NCBI GenBank assembly: GCA_009760855.2
Contig: WPIO01000051.1
Coordinates: 1,108,001-1,168,000, forward strand
Length of the DNA stretch: 60,000 nucleotides
Source of the DNA: Cristatella mucedo
Taxonomy: Eukaryota; Bryozoa; Phylactolaemata; Cristatellidae
Direction of reading: 5' to 3'
Part shown: positions 28,101 to 42,000 of the stretch, piece by piece
Position numbering within the stretch: the first letter of the stretch is position 1
How the letters are laid out: every line of letters begins with the position of its first letter
Notes under the pieces: model-generated
Seen by the model: the letters and a program-made list of their open reading frames with translations, nothing else
What the model was told of the DNA's origin: nothing
Database searches by the model: none
Translations under genes and position numbers: made by a program

Positions 28101-31100
28101 TCACCTACGAGGAGAGAGGTTCTCCCATTGTTTATCGTGTAAGCTTACCACTCCTTTCGTGGCTTCCTGAAGTGAGCTTTGGTCGAATAGGCTGTGCAGA
28201 CGAAGTGCAGCAAATTTACCTGGTGCCTACTTGCATGCTGCCCTAAGGATCGCTGGTCTGCTTCCCTCCTGGTGTGTCTGTTCAACTTCCTGTGGCTGCC
28301 TGCCTGCTAATCAGGCCGACGAGTACCTAGGCAAAACCTACCTGTTGCCACCGTGGATGAAGTCTGACCACCTAAACGTTGAATTGATGCCCATGGTTCC
28401 AGTTTGCCTAGCATTATCACGAAATTGGCAGCAGTACCATTGAAGTGCCAAAATAAATCTGAAAGACCGTTTAGATGCTGTGGTGCTGAAAACACTAAGG
28501 TCAGTTCTGGAAATGAAGATAACATGCAAACATCAGGCTAGATTTGGCTTTTAGTTTTGATATTGTCAACATTCCTCTCGCTTTTGTGTTTGATTTTTTT
28601 TGGTCATTTCGGTTCACGGCATATCTTGTAAGGAGGCCTGAATAGTTGTGGTTTCACGCTAGTCGTGACAGCTGGCAAATGTAAGCTGACCTGCTTAGAT
28701 AGCGAATGCCCATTTAATGGGAGCCCACGACCATGGTCGCCTCGTGTCTGTCCAAGTGACTGGAAGAAGGCTCGTTCTCTATTCATTAGGCTGCTGGCCA
28801 GACATTTTAATGTGTGTATAACCCTACTCGAGGTGACTAGCAACATGCAGGACCACGAGCCTTATGACTTCTAAAAGCAGTTAGTTGGATTTTCGACCAT
28901 GAGCTTGCTAGTCGGCTTGGAGTCAATGGAGACCGTTCAGCAAAAAAGATGGTTTTGCTGCTGCTCCTGATCACACGAGCCACACAGTTCATCATGAGTG
29001 CCTAGATGTGACTTTAGGGATTTCACAGGCGAGGACACCGTCAAGCAAATTACACTTATTCTAATTAGACGTACCCATTCATGAACAAGCAGCTCATTCA
29101 TCATGGAGCAAGTGTTCGGAGAGTCAGCGCGATCTCGGTCATGTGTTACTCAATTTCAAGTGGTTCGATGAGAGCTCCCCCCACCCCGATGAAAAAATTC
29201 TTAGCTGATTCAGCAGCCCCATTTTTATGTAGCGGCAGAAGTGCCTTAACGGCAATCACCACCGCTGCCTGCAGTTCACAACAAAGGATCACTCACTACA
29301 GGATTCGAACCGACGACCTGGTTCGTGAAGAGCCTGCACCTTATCTGCTGGGCTATCACGACCCAGTAGGAAATGCGGCAATATGCGAATTCAGGCAGTG
29401 CCATACTAAGTGAAGCCGGTCGGGCCACTCTCTTTTTGTTTTAGTAAAGCGGTAGAGGACCGGTTTAGCAAACACTGCATCGTAAGAAGTTAGGTCATGT
29501 TGAAGTGCTGCGTACAGTAAATGGGCGATGCTTACAAGTGCTTTGTTCGACGTTGGCAGGTTCCTGCTGTAAGGCCACCTATGGTGTTTTTGCTGTACGT
29601 TTGCTTTGTCAGTCAAGTTCGCGATTGACGCCTCCTGTGCTCTCGGAGCATCGGAAGTCAAGCTCATTATCGTTTTCTGTGCGACTTGGATGTATGCTCT
29701 ACATTGGATTGGTGATAATGTATGCTCTTGCTTGCATGCCTGCACACGCGAGCACATATATGATAGCTCTTCGGCTCCTGTAGTTGTTTCATGCTTGCCG
29801 AGCAGCATTCGTCATCATTTCGGGCATCCTCACTGTGATGGCACCCATTTCATCATGTGCAGGTAGCTGGCAACACGGTGTACAACATGCTGAAGCTGGG
29901 TGACATGGACGTCGGTGAAAATGAGCGCCCCACCCAGCCGGCCAAGATCATACGCACTGAGGTTCGTACTGCCCTGCTGCACATGGCTTTGCAACCGAAG
30001 CCTCGTGGCTAAGGCCTGTGCCTTTTTATTGGTAGGTGCTGGCCAATCCTTTTGAGGACATTGTACCAAGGTCACTGCCTGCAGCAAGTAATCAGCAGCA
30101 GGAGAGTTCGACCACGGCTAGTGCAAAGCGCTCGACCTCGTCGCGAGCAACAAAGTGAGTAGTTTTTGACAATACTGTGTTTCATGTTGCCTTTGTTCCA
30201 CCCCCCCCCCGAAGCAGATCTCCATCCATTTACAGTCAAATTTGACTTGCCTTAGTCCGTCATGCCATTTGATTGTTGATGGTGGTGGCGTCGTGCTCGC
30301 TTGTGTGTGCACATGAGTACAAGTAGTGTTTTTCACTTTACTGTTGGTGTTGACTGTTTGAACTGATGTGCAACAGTTGATTTTTTACTCTTCCGAGCAT
30401 GTATGTCTGTAGTATGAGCACGCACATACTCACCCCACACATACCAATACATATATATATATACACACACGCGCGCGCACACACACACGAACCAAGTTTA
30501 CACACAGCGTGCTTTCTCAATCGGATTGGAGCCGTGACTTTTGGAGCCCTAGACCGAGCTTTGGTGTCGTTGGCCTCGCCCTGACCCCTTTGCTGGGCTG
30601 GGAGCCTGTTGTAGGAGGAGCCAGAGCTGAGTGCGGTAGGGGCAGGGGGCTAGCTGCCAATGGCCTGGGGTGGGTGCAGGCTCGGAGTCATTGCATGTAA
30701 GCAGGATTGCTGGATTGTGCACACTGTTTGGAAGAGGGCAAGCGCATGTTGCTGTGGTGGGAACGTTCCCTCAAATTTATTTCCCCCTCCCCAACGTGGA
30801 TATCTCCGAATCGCCCCCTTCATCTCAGTTGAGTTATGTCACAGAAAGGCCAGACGTAACGAAAGGTACGGTTCACTTTTAAAATGAGGTTGGTGTGTAA
30901 ATGCAGGGTTCGGTGTGAAAAAAAGAACCTAGTGCCTTCTGTCAACTGTACCGTGCCTTGTCCTTCGGTAAATATCCCAGTGCATAACCTATTGACAGGA
31001 CTTGGGTCTGAGAAAAAGGGGATTGCTGGGTAAGCAGTGAGACGATGCTGTCTAGATAGCATTAGCGGGTATGCTGTGGTGGTTTTCTGTTGTGCCAAAC

Positions 31101-34100
31101 CAGGACTGTGATTTTTCTTCATGCAGCACGCTGCAACGCAATGTGTTGAGTTTATTTGGTCCACCATAGAAAAGGCTTTGAGACAAGCTGTGGACAGTGC
31201 GGCAGGCTCCTTATCGGGTTCGGGAGCATAAGATCACTTAACGTTTGTGGGATTGGGATCAGATTGCTTGAATTTGGGTGGATGTCGGATTTCCTAATCC
31301 TGGCTCTGCCTCTACCTGCTAGTCACGACCAAGGCCTACACCCCTTCTCAAAAGTCTTATTCCACAGCTAAAAATGCATGCATTGGTCTAACGGAATCAG
31401 AGATCCAAGCACAGCTACCACATCCACTAAACCGTGACAGCAGTCAAAGTGAAATAGCTGTTGGTTGTAGTTTTGATGTTCTTAAAGTGCACACGACAAT
31501 GCAGCTGCTATGGATTTTGGGCATTTAAACGTAGCGTTTTAAGGACTGACAAGTCTGCAGTTTTATAGCATTTTGCTAAATAGCTCTCTTATCTCAGCGA
31601 AGTTGCTGTGGGCACTAGGGCAGGGTTTCCCTAACCTATTGACAGAGGGCCAGCTTCGTCCTGCCTATTTTGGCGCCTAGTTCAAGATGCCTAGGGGGTC
31701 ACCGCTCGACAGCACCACGAAAAGGCGACTGCAGGCTTAGCATGAAATGGGCATAAGCAATGGAGAGGCAGCACAGACTCTTAAAATCAGCCATGCAGTG
31801 GTGAGCTACTTATGTTAAAAAGCTTAAAACGCACGGCAGTATGACTTGTAGACACCGCTCAGGTTGGCCAAGGAAGACGACCCGACAGAGCAACTTTCAC
31901 TTGAAGATGCCGGATGCCTGCCCTGCATTCGGCAATGCAGGGCAGCACTTTGGGAGCTGTCTTAGTCGCTGGCGACCACTACCGGCCCGGTCATCTTCAT
32001 AGAGACAATGCCCCAGAGGGTTTCTAGACATGGCATATTTAGAATGGTCGCCAACCACAAACGTTTGGCTCATCGAGCAACACAGAAGAGATCGTCTTAG
32101 ATGGCCCGGGACTACGCCCACTGTACGGCAGCCGACTGGAGTTGAGTTTTGTGGACCGACTAGCCTCGAAGTTCATGTCTTTTGCTAACTGCAAATGAAG
32201 GGTTGAAAATATGAGATGTAATGCCCTGACTTGCTCCAGGCAGCAGTAAAATTTGACAGTGGAAGTACTCACGGCTTTGGGTTATTTCTGCTCGTCCTTC
32301 TGTGTCAGAATTTCTTTTGCACCGTATTAATGAAGCTACTACTGGGGTATTGTTACCTCAGAGACTTGTAAGAGGCTGCCAGACTCAGTGCTGTAACATA
32401 TAAGAGAGGTAATTAAAAACCACAGAGGCCCGACCTCCCATTAAATTATTTGTGCTGTAAATGATATTTTTACTCATGCAAGGCGTTAAGCTTGCATTTA
32501 TTGTATAGTGTGAGGAAATTCATTAATGTATTCTTCTGTATGCTAAGTCAGAAGCCATCAGCCGGCACCAGGTGGGTGGCACCGGTCCAGATGGAGTAAG
32601 AGTTTTGAAAAGAAGTCTGCTTCTTCCAGGATGATGTGAGCAGTAATCATCACTTATGACTATGTTGGCTACTCTGAGAAAGATGTGGGCATGGCTAGTT
32701 GGTAAAATTCGTGCTAGAAAATCTATGTGTATATGCAAGGGGGTGAGTACCCAACCGAAGAAGGCATCTTTGCGGGTATAGAACTGAACGGAATTAAGTT
32801 GCTCGAGAAATTTTGCTGTCTGTCGAATGTACTTCTTTAATCCCCGTTACAGTAAAGTCATTCAATATAATACTGTATAGTTCACTACTGGTTGTAGTGC
32901 TTACATTGTGCATTGATGCTACTCACGTGTAGCTTCTTCTCATGCTCATGTGTATTTGCTGAAGCCCGATCGTGAATGAGCCTGCAGGCATGTTGCAACG
33001 AGTTCTTCTATAGCAGTGACACCATGATTAGACTGGCTCGTGCTAGACTGCTCTTGCCCAGTACTGCCACGAATGAATCGGTTGTAGTTAGTTTGACCCA
33101 GAAAGAGCACTCTAGGAGAGGTTAATTAATGACATGGCTCTTAGCCGAGGATAAGGTGTTTGCACTTCTCGACTCAGGTCGCAGATTTGAATCTTGCGGT
33201 GGGCACTGGTTACTGCTTTCTGCAAGCTGGCGTTAATGCCCCCATTGGTCTTCTACCGATAGATGAATGAGGCTGTTGAATCAGCTAGCCTTTACTTTAC
33301 TGCTGCAATTCGCCGCAAATCGGCTTCACGAAGCTCTAACAAAGAGCGCATATTACACGGCACTGTGTGTTGGCATGTATAAACCTAACTCTTTTGCATT
33401 CTGCTTGTGTGCTCTAAGAAAAAGTACCCGAAGTATTTCTTAGTCGCACTAGAGGAATAGCACTGTTAGAGTGGGTCAGTAGTCGGGATGGACCTTCGCA
33501 GCCCACTTCTCAATGGCATGCTGCCCGGAATGCCGTGGAGGTCGGTAGGAGGTGGTGTGTACTAGGCAGCTACCGATTTATTGTGGACGGTGATATTTCG
33601 TGGTGCCTCTTGACTCGGAGAGGATGGTCAGATCGAGTGCATAGCGCTTACCAGTCATCGGCTGGAGGTACGCTTATGGCACTCAGCAGGAATTTGTTTG
33701 CTGACCTTGCATTGACCGTCTCTGTCACCTTCGTGATGTGCCAGCTGTAAACTGGTGGGGTGCCTTTCTAACCGGTTGAATCAGAGAGCAGCTTAGATGC
33801 AAAGGTGTCGAAGTCGGGGGGGGGGGGGGGGCAGGTCGAGCATCCTCGACGATTGAGGCTCGCCATTTGGCCACTGCTGAATGAACAACTGCTGCTTCGA
33901 GCTCCCGTGGGGTGCGCACACCGGCGCCAGGCCGTCGGCTTTGCTCCCGCATATTTGCTGCCACATGCTATTGTTTCTGCGACACTTGCATCCGTTCTCG
34001 ACCAGCATGCCCTAGCTGCGATTGCAGAGGCAAGTTCTTTCAGGGATTTCAAGCTTCTTTCTTTCGGAGAAGAAGCAGCCGAAGACGAAGAGGAGACAAC

Positions 34101-37048
34101 GAAAGCTGCCAAGGTACAGTGGGCCAGCAGCTGCTGCAGCATTCGAACTCTTGTCGTGCGCTCGCCTCTGCTGACGGCCGTCCGTTACTGCAATTTCGAC
34201 TCGCTGCTGCTGTGGTCCGGTAGTGACATTGGTCTCGTAGCAGAATGGCCTGAAGCCGAAGAGCTGCGATGCATCGGCAGTTGCCGTGCGATTGCCTTAC
34301 CGGTACTCTCTGCCTCGAACCACAAGCCACTGCCGGTTCAGGTGCTGCCTCGCTGCAGTGCACTTACTTTGGCTCGATCGCCTTTTTATCATCGTTTGAG
34401 TGCACCAGCGACTGGGAGAGGGGAGCCCAGCTGTGCAGGCCTGGCTGCTGCCACTTTATCCACCTGACGGCCGGCCAGTGACTGACAGTGGGGGAGGGGT
34501 GCTGGTGCTGGGAGGAGGCAAGCAGCAGTGCATTCTAATTAATCAATGCCATTGCTCGATCGCCAGCTGGGGGCTTAGCAGCTCTTGGCTGCAAGTCAGG
34601 CTGCATGAATTCCTGTATATGTCAAGCCATTTGCTTTGCCCAAGCGTGCTGCTAGCTCAAAAATGATACTTGACTGGTGAGAGCGGCGGCATTGCCATAA
34701 GTGCCGATGTCACAATTGGCAGACTCTCAAAATTGGCAGACTGTGTTTGCTGGCCATGCCGCAGCTAAGATGTGCAGAGCCTTGCGTCTCACTTGTGTGC
34801 TACGCACCGTGGCAGTGTCTGCTGACCAGCAGCAGAAACATGGCCAACAAAGACGAATACGACAGAGTGTACGTGAAGTTGCTCCATAAGTGCCGTTTGG
34901 TCTACCAGTGTTTAACCCTTGGTGACTAGTCATCCAACGTCATGAGGTTGGCAGTTGACTGCATCTGCCAACAGTAGATCTTCTGCTGGCGGCAGAAGCT
35001 GTATAAGTCGGCTGGAAGTGCAGCATAGGCAATCTATAATGCCCCGAAGAAGAGAACTGAAAACGGGGCTGTTTTTCCTAAAACTGACTGAAACCCGGTA
35101 TGAGATACCATCGATGAACCGATGATCTTCAGGGTCAGCGGTTGCCATATTCTTAGTATTAGATTGTGTAGGGGGACAGTAGGCTTGTAGTCCTCTGTTC
35201 TATCTGGCTTTTGAGGTCGGCATTATACCCTAGCTACCGGAAGCAGCCCCACCATTTCCCTTCTTCTGCACGTGTTTTAGGCACGGCAGTATTCCATAGG
35301 CTTAGCACGTTCTGAAGTTATCTTTGAAATTATTCATGCTGCCGAGTTTGCAAGTAGATGAGCGTTGCTCGTGGAGTTATGCTGGCTGGCTGTAGTGCTT
35401 TTGTCAGCAGCCCTTTTTGTCAGTATGGCATAAACTCATAGGTATCTGCAGGTGCTGTTAGCAGAACTGCCTGAGCCAGAGTGTAGCTGTCTGGCAATGA
35501 TTTAATGTAGTTGCTTGAGCTTTCGGTAGCATAATAGCTGCTGGCTGCAGATCCACTGAGGCCCCACTGACTAATGGTGGCTTTTTCCCAGTGAAGAGGG
35601 AGGGGCATTTCTATACAAACCCGATCCTTTTTAACTCTAGTTTATTGCAGCTCGTCCTATTGTTAAGATGCTAGACCCCTGGCTAATGTGCAAGTATTGC
35701 CGAAATTTATTCAGGTCTCTGCTATGTAGTGCCACACCTTAAGTGGTTTTCGTGGAAGGGGTTTTTACACATACAAAAAGCGATGGACCGACCATGACGA
35801 CGGATACCAGTGTTGCAGGCATTCAACATACTAAAGCAGAAGCGCAGCATTTTCTCTGGATTATCAGTGGGAGACTCCAGAGTATTGACGTGAATGGACA
35901 CGGATCATCTGATGTACCTCTGAAATATGGGGTACCTCAGGGCTCCGTGCTAGGTCCGGTTCTTTTCACGGTTTATACTTTCCCTCTTGCTGATGTGATT
36001 ACCAAGCACAATCTAGGCTTTCACTTCTATGCGGATGACACTCAGTTGTACCTTTGCTTTGATCTCTCCCAGCCTTTGAGCACCTCGAATTCTCTCAACT
36101 CACTTGCTGCATGTGTTGATGACATCCGCACATGGATGGCAGCAAATTTTCTAAAACTAGACGATGACAAAACTAACTTACTAGTTATGGGCAAACCCAG
36201 TGTGATTCACAAATTGGAAAGGTTGATGCTCAAAATTGACTCTGCCAGCATATCTCCTGTTGAATCAGCTCGAAATCTAGGTGTCATGTTCCAAAGCGAC
36301 CTCTCGTTAGACGGCCATATCAGCTCCACAGTCAAATCTGCCTATTTTCAGCTTCATAACATTGCTAAAATTCGGGCTTGTTTAGATAAGGATACCACGT
36401 CTAAGTTGGTCCATGCATTCGTGACATCCTGTCTCGACTTCTGCAACTCACTGCTTACTGGCCTACCAGCATGTGCGATCAGGCGATTGCAGCTTGTGCA
36501 AAACTCTGCAGCTAGGCTTGTCTGTCGTGAGCGTCGTAGTTGCCACATTACACCACTTCTCGCAGACCTGCACTAGCTACCAGTCAAGCAACGGATTGAC
36601 TTCAAGGTTTTGTTGCTCACTTTTAGGTCACTTCATTCTTTGGCTCCAGCCTATCTCTCAGATATCCCCCATCAGGCATCGTACCACCCGCTTTTCGGAA
36701 TCCAACTGTCTACAAATGCCTCATACAAACTTCAAATCCTTTGGAAATTCTCTCCTGACCTGCGTCAGAACATCCCCTGACCTGACCACACTTAAAAAGA
36801 ACTTGAAACACATTTATCTAGGAAAGCATTTAGTGGGTTCCTGCGATTCGTTCTTCTTGTGCTTATGCGTGCTGACACTGTGCATGCTGCCACTTACCAC
36901 ATTTGCATGCTGACCCTGTGCATGTCATCCCTAACTATGTTATTCATGTTTATCAAGCATGATATTACTCACCATTCAATTGCATTTCCCTTTGCAGCAA
37001 ATATTAAGTAGAAAGAGATTGAGTTCTCTGAGGGTGCTTTATCAAGTG

Positions 37049-37082
<34 letters not shown>

Positions 37083-38955
37083 GTAATCGTGTCTGAAGCT
37101 TGCCGTGCTGAAGTCTGCATGGCTGCCTTGTTGGCATGCCAGGCCATGCACTGTTTTGGTCATACGCGTCTGTGCGTGTAGCCCTACACTCAAAGTGCAT
37201 CGTCGACTCCACAACAAGATCCCCATGCAGATTCTGTATGAGCAGGCCGCGGCAGGGCATACCGCTCGTGTGTGTACATTGCCAGCACGAGTTCATTAGG
37301 TGCCTGCACAGCTGCCTAATGTTTATGAACTGGCAAGGACATTTTTATTGCCTCATTGGCTGCAGTCAGAAGCATGCCGAAGATTAGGCTGAGGAAAGGG
37401 CAAGCCTTAACCTTTTGCCAGGCCAGGAGTCACGGGAGAGCTGAATGGTCTGTGTGGGGGGGGGGACTTGCTGTCCACCATGCTCTCTTAGGTCGTTCCG
37501 AGGTAGGGTTTGCTGGCATCTTATATATGCCTGAGCTTGCACTGCAAAGGGGCGTGACACACATATAGGACATTGATCCTGATAGTCTACCAAGTCAAAG
37601 ATATAAGCCCTCTTCTTTGCTGAAATCTTAGGTGTACACGTGGGCCATTCGCTATCCAAGATGCTGCCAAGATGTGCTATCCAAGGTGTTGGGTGGAAAT
37701 ATTGCTCTTCATTATCAGTGTGTGTGCTTTCGTGTCATTGTGTAGTTCTACCTCTGAGATTCCACGCGGCCCTTGTGATGCTGCATGCCGGTATCTCATT
37801 CTTGGGTTTATGGTCTTTTGTGTGCATTCGGCATTAATCCCGTGAGCCTGCAATTGAGTGCACACTTGTACACGTGTGTGCGTTCCTGCCATCTTGCTCG
37901 AGCTGCGCTGGCTGGCGTGTTGTAAATTGCCTGTTATGCGATCATTAAGGATCTTGCATAGGCTGACGAGTGGCAATGCAAGCCTGTGTCATCCGGGTTT
38001 GGACAGGGATGTATGTCATGCCACTTGGTGTCTGATTGCAAGTTGTACAAAGAATGGGTGGGATAAGCTTTGTGCTGGCTGCTAGGCTGCTGAGGTTCCG
38101 AGTTGATATCACTGTGGCAGTGAGATTACTTGCCATAACTGGCTAGGGAATAGTGCCTTTCCGGTTCTGAGACCATGCTGGCACCTGAAGCTGCGTGCTG
38201 TTGATTGGCATTATGCATATTCGCTGTGCGCTAAGCCATACGAATGAAATAAAATGGACCAAGGGATAGCCATACTGCTCGGTGTAACACGAGGATGCAC
38301 CGTTCTGCCTGTGATCCATGTTGGAAATGACCGAGATGCCCTGTCCCCTGTGCCCCCCATTCGTTCCTCACGTGGTAGCCGACCTAGGCAGCACAGCCGT
38401 TCCTGCGTTTTTCTGAGTTTCGTGACCGACGAAATCGAAATAGCCCGGTGACACACCACCCTTCGGATTTGCCGGTCTTCAGCTTTGATAAATGCTGTGG
38501 ACGTCAGCACCTCTTTTGTCTACTCCTCAGGTGATGAAAGTCAAGGGTAAAAGTGCTCACGACGTCCTTGTCGATGACCCGCACTTAAGTGCTGTGCCTG
38601 CCGTCGATCCGGATGCCGACGTCAGTATGGGTGGTGGAAATGTGCGGTCCACCGCCGACAGCCAATCGGGCAGTGAAGATGACGGCGATGGAAACAGTGG
38701 GGCAGACTCCAAAAGCCTGAAGAAGAAGCTGGTGGCAAGTGTGAAGCAGAAGCTGAAGGGCGACACAGCCGCCTCGAAGAATAGTGCAGCCGGCGATGAG
38801 CCGAGGACTGGCGAGGCCAGCAGCAAGCGGTAGGTGCTCGGCTTGATGTGAGCAGAGCAGACGGGTCCGTACGGTTGCGTATTATTATGATGAGGAGATA
38901 GAGGGGAGAGGAGACAAGAAGGGAAGGGGAAGATAAATGAGTAATAGAGGAGGAG

Positions 38956-39036
<81 letters not shown>

Positions 39037-42000
39037 CAACCGGAGAGAAGAAAGGAGAAGGAGAGAGGAAAGGAGATGGAGAGACCGAGTCAGGACAGGC
39101 TGGTTGGCGTCTATGCAGTTTATGCTCACGAAACTAAGGGGAGGAAAAGAAGTAAACCACTAAGCATGTCATCCATTCTACCTACATCCGGCTGCAGCCC
39201 ACCTGTTGAGCGATCGTGTCGAGTCGTGCAAGTGTGTGACTGGCGAACGAGAGCTTGGCAGTGGTTTGCTATCGGTGCAGGGACGAGCTCCGACGCGAGG
39301 TCAAGCGGCTGCAGCAGGAGCTATTCGCCTCGAAGAGGAAAGCTGCCAGCTCGGACGACGAGGCTGAGCCAGAGGGTGAGTTGGGCATGTACTTGACTTG
39401 CAGTAGCAGCTGCTGCTCGTGATGTGTGGTGACACGGACCGGCACTTGCTCGTGTTAGCTCCTTGAGGTCGGGCGTGCTCTGCTTGCGATGTTTACGCTC
39501 ACACTATCCGTTGCCCAGGTTCAGCTTCAGCCGAGCCTGAAAATGAGCTGGTCGTTGCCTACAAGAGCGAGAGAAAGCAATACTCGGACGTGAAAAGCAA
39601 GCAGCCCAGGAAAGGGGCGGCTCGAGAAGCACTCACGCTAGCCATGCTGGACAAGTTTCGCACCAAGCTGGAGACTGTGAAAAAACTGTCCGTCTACGAC
39701 GAAGCTGACGATGTTGAGAAACCGAGCGACGCCGTCTCGGCAGCAGCTGCGGCATCGGGCAAAACCAAGTCGGCGCCCAGCGACGACGAAGAGGAAGACC
39801 CGACCGACTCGTCGTGGTACGTACGCACGGCCCACTGCAGCAACGGCTGCTCATGACAGGGCCCGAATGCAGTGCCCTGGTTGGCTGGCCACTGACGGTG
39901 GTCGTGCTGTTGGGGTGAGGGGCATCGTGGCTTCCATTTCTTACACATTACGCATTCCAGCCACAGATCGGCTGCTGTTCTGTAGCAGGGTTTCATTGGG
40001 GTGATCATCCGTCCAGCGTAACACTTGGGTCTAACGACCAGTAGTGCTGAGCTCCTACTGTTGCTAGGTTTATAATCGTGGCTAATTTGAGGGCCATCAA
40101 TAAAGATACCACTGCCAGCTAATTTCTCCAGTAGCCTAGTGTTTTAAATCGTTAGACTAAGGAGTCAGCGGATTGATTGTCAGCTGATCCACAGATTGGC
40201 AGATCTTTTTTTAGTGCTATTGATAAGGAAAGTGTAGCCTTGACTGTGTAGCCCGTTTATTGGGATCGCATCGACCAGCCTCCCCCCTCCGCCCCAGTGA
40301 GTTATAGGTGGGTGGCAAAGCAGGATTTGGTGCCTCCTTGCAACTGGTCTGTGATGGCAGAGTGCAATGGACTCGATGATCGTGAGCAAAGCAGCCTGAC
40401 CCAGCTTCACTTTTACCAATGGCTTGTGCTGTTCCTGCTTGCGAGAGCCACGCCCAGCTCTTCGACCAGTTTTGCCCTGCCTCCTCTAGCATAGCCAGCT
40501 AGCTACGGGGAATCTTGCATTGAGGATTGAGCGTGAAAGCGCTCTACTTACGAAGCCAGCGAGGAAAGGGATAGCAAGTGTAGGGCAGCAGCTAAGGTGC
40601 TAGGTAGCCTTCATCATCCGAGGCCTGGGTTAAACTTCTCAAACAATCAAGACGTACTTACTCTCCCTTTGTCGAAAAAAGGCCCGATGAAATTCACTTA
40701 GATTGCTTTCGTGATAAGCAAGCCTTGGCGTTTGCTTAACCTAAATTACCGATTTTCGGTAGTTAGGGCTGATTCAGCATGTAACACAGTTAATTTTTTT
40801 GTCCTTGTAGTTTGTTTTATTTACTTATTGCTTGTGCCTCAGAAGTATAGAAAATTGTCCCTTGTTCCTCAGCAACTTTGCATTTTTGATCAGGACTGTG
40901 ATTAACCTGGAATTAACCAATTCCTGTGAGAAGACTAACTAGCGTCTTATGGTTCATATATATTCTGAAGGAACAGCAAATGAATCAAAATAAAATTTAT
41001 TTACTCTGAAGTCCTACAAAAATGGACCCTACGAAAGGTTCATAAATGAGGAAATTGTTTAGATTTTCGACTGTACAGCAAACCGATTTCTTAAAGCAGC
41101 CCACAGGCGTAGCCCACCGTCAAGCTATACTGCCCTTGGTAACGACATTCCAAGCCGAGCAGTAGATCTTGGTGACCGTGCTCGCCTTGCTCCTCCGAGT
41201 AAGCTCCCAAGTTGTCATTGCATTTGTCATGATGAGCATCTAGGATATAGACTTTGAGTGGCGTTCTGCATCCAACTTGGGTTTAGTTCTTTTTGAGAGC
41301 CTAAACCCAGCTGTGCATAGTTTTCACCCTTATGATTGTGCAGAAAGCCTTAAACCGGTGCAGGCTATTCCAAGCCTCTGTGTCCGTCCTGTTCAGCTTC
41401 TCGGGGAGTTCGGCGAACTCGGTGGTCTTTGTTCGTGGTCCGACGAAGATGCCAGATTTTGTCCCTTTTTTTCCTTGTCGACAGCTTTGGACAGACATCA
41501 TTGTCTACCTGTAATCTGCTGACTCGTCTATAGCCGTGACAAATTGCTTGATGTTACATAAATTAATGTGCAGTGATGATGCTGTTTCTCCCTGTAGAGA
41601 ACTCGGTCTGCTACTTGCAGTCCATTTTTTGTGTAATAGTGTGTGCTCTTTAGTGTTCCGGCTGTCCCATAGGCAAATGAACAACTAAACTTCAGTGAAA
41701 CCCCATTGAAGGCACATCAGGAATGAAACCTTTTTGAAGTCACGTCACAATGACATCCCGACCACAGTCGCCATACTTCAAGGCACTCCGCAATATCTTG
41801 ACGTTGTAGTTCTCTTTGAGTCTTAGGGTGTAGTCCTCTTTGAGGCTTACACAGTTAGCCATAAGGAGCCGGGTACTATGAAACAGCACGGCTTTGAGGC
41901 TCCTGGATGAACTGCATATGAATATGCAGCTATTCACTCGGGTTACAGGGGGATTTCTATAGCCTCGAATAGACTCCACATTTTTGCAGAAGCATAGCCT

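Larger units (their letters stand above)
24542..29862 (+). other. CWC27 intron 3
   Basis: Holds a (CT)n tract, a LINE A copy and a SINE1 copy. A 145-codon frame at 27092-27529 and several others have no recognisable domain and no splice or composition support, so I treat them as chance. Otherwise unassigned. Confidence 0.5.
30155..34043 (+). other. CWC27 intron 5
   Basis: Holds a mixed dinucleotide microsatellite, a Tc1/mariner relic, a SINE1 copy and a G16 run (about 33817-33832). Remaining stretches, 30500-31600 and 32200-33120, show nothing I can assign. Confidence 0.55.

Noticed and set aside
33805-34467. 220-codon plus-strand frame
   Set aside because: Only 34044-34113 is real coding sequence (CWC27 exon 6). 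The rest reads through both splice sites.
35743-35859. Extension of the LINE A frame upstream of 35860
   Set aside because: Homology with the other LINE A copies stops at about 35860. The earlier codons are flanking intron DNA that happens to be open.
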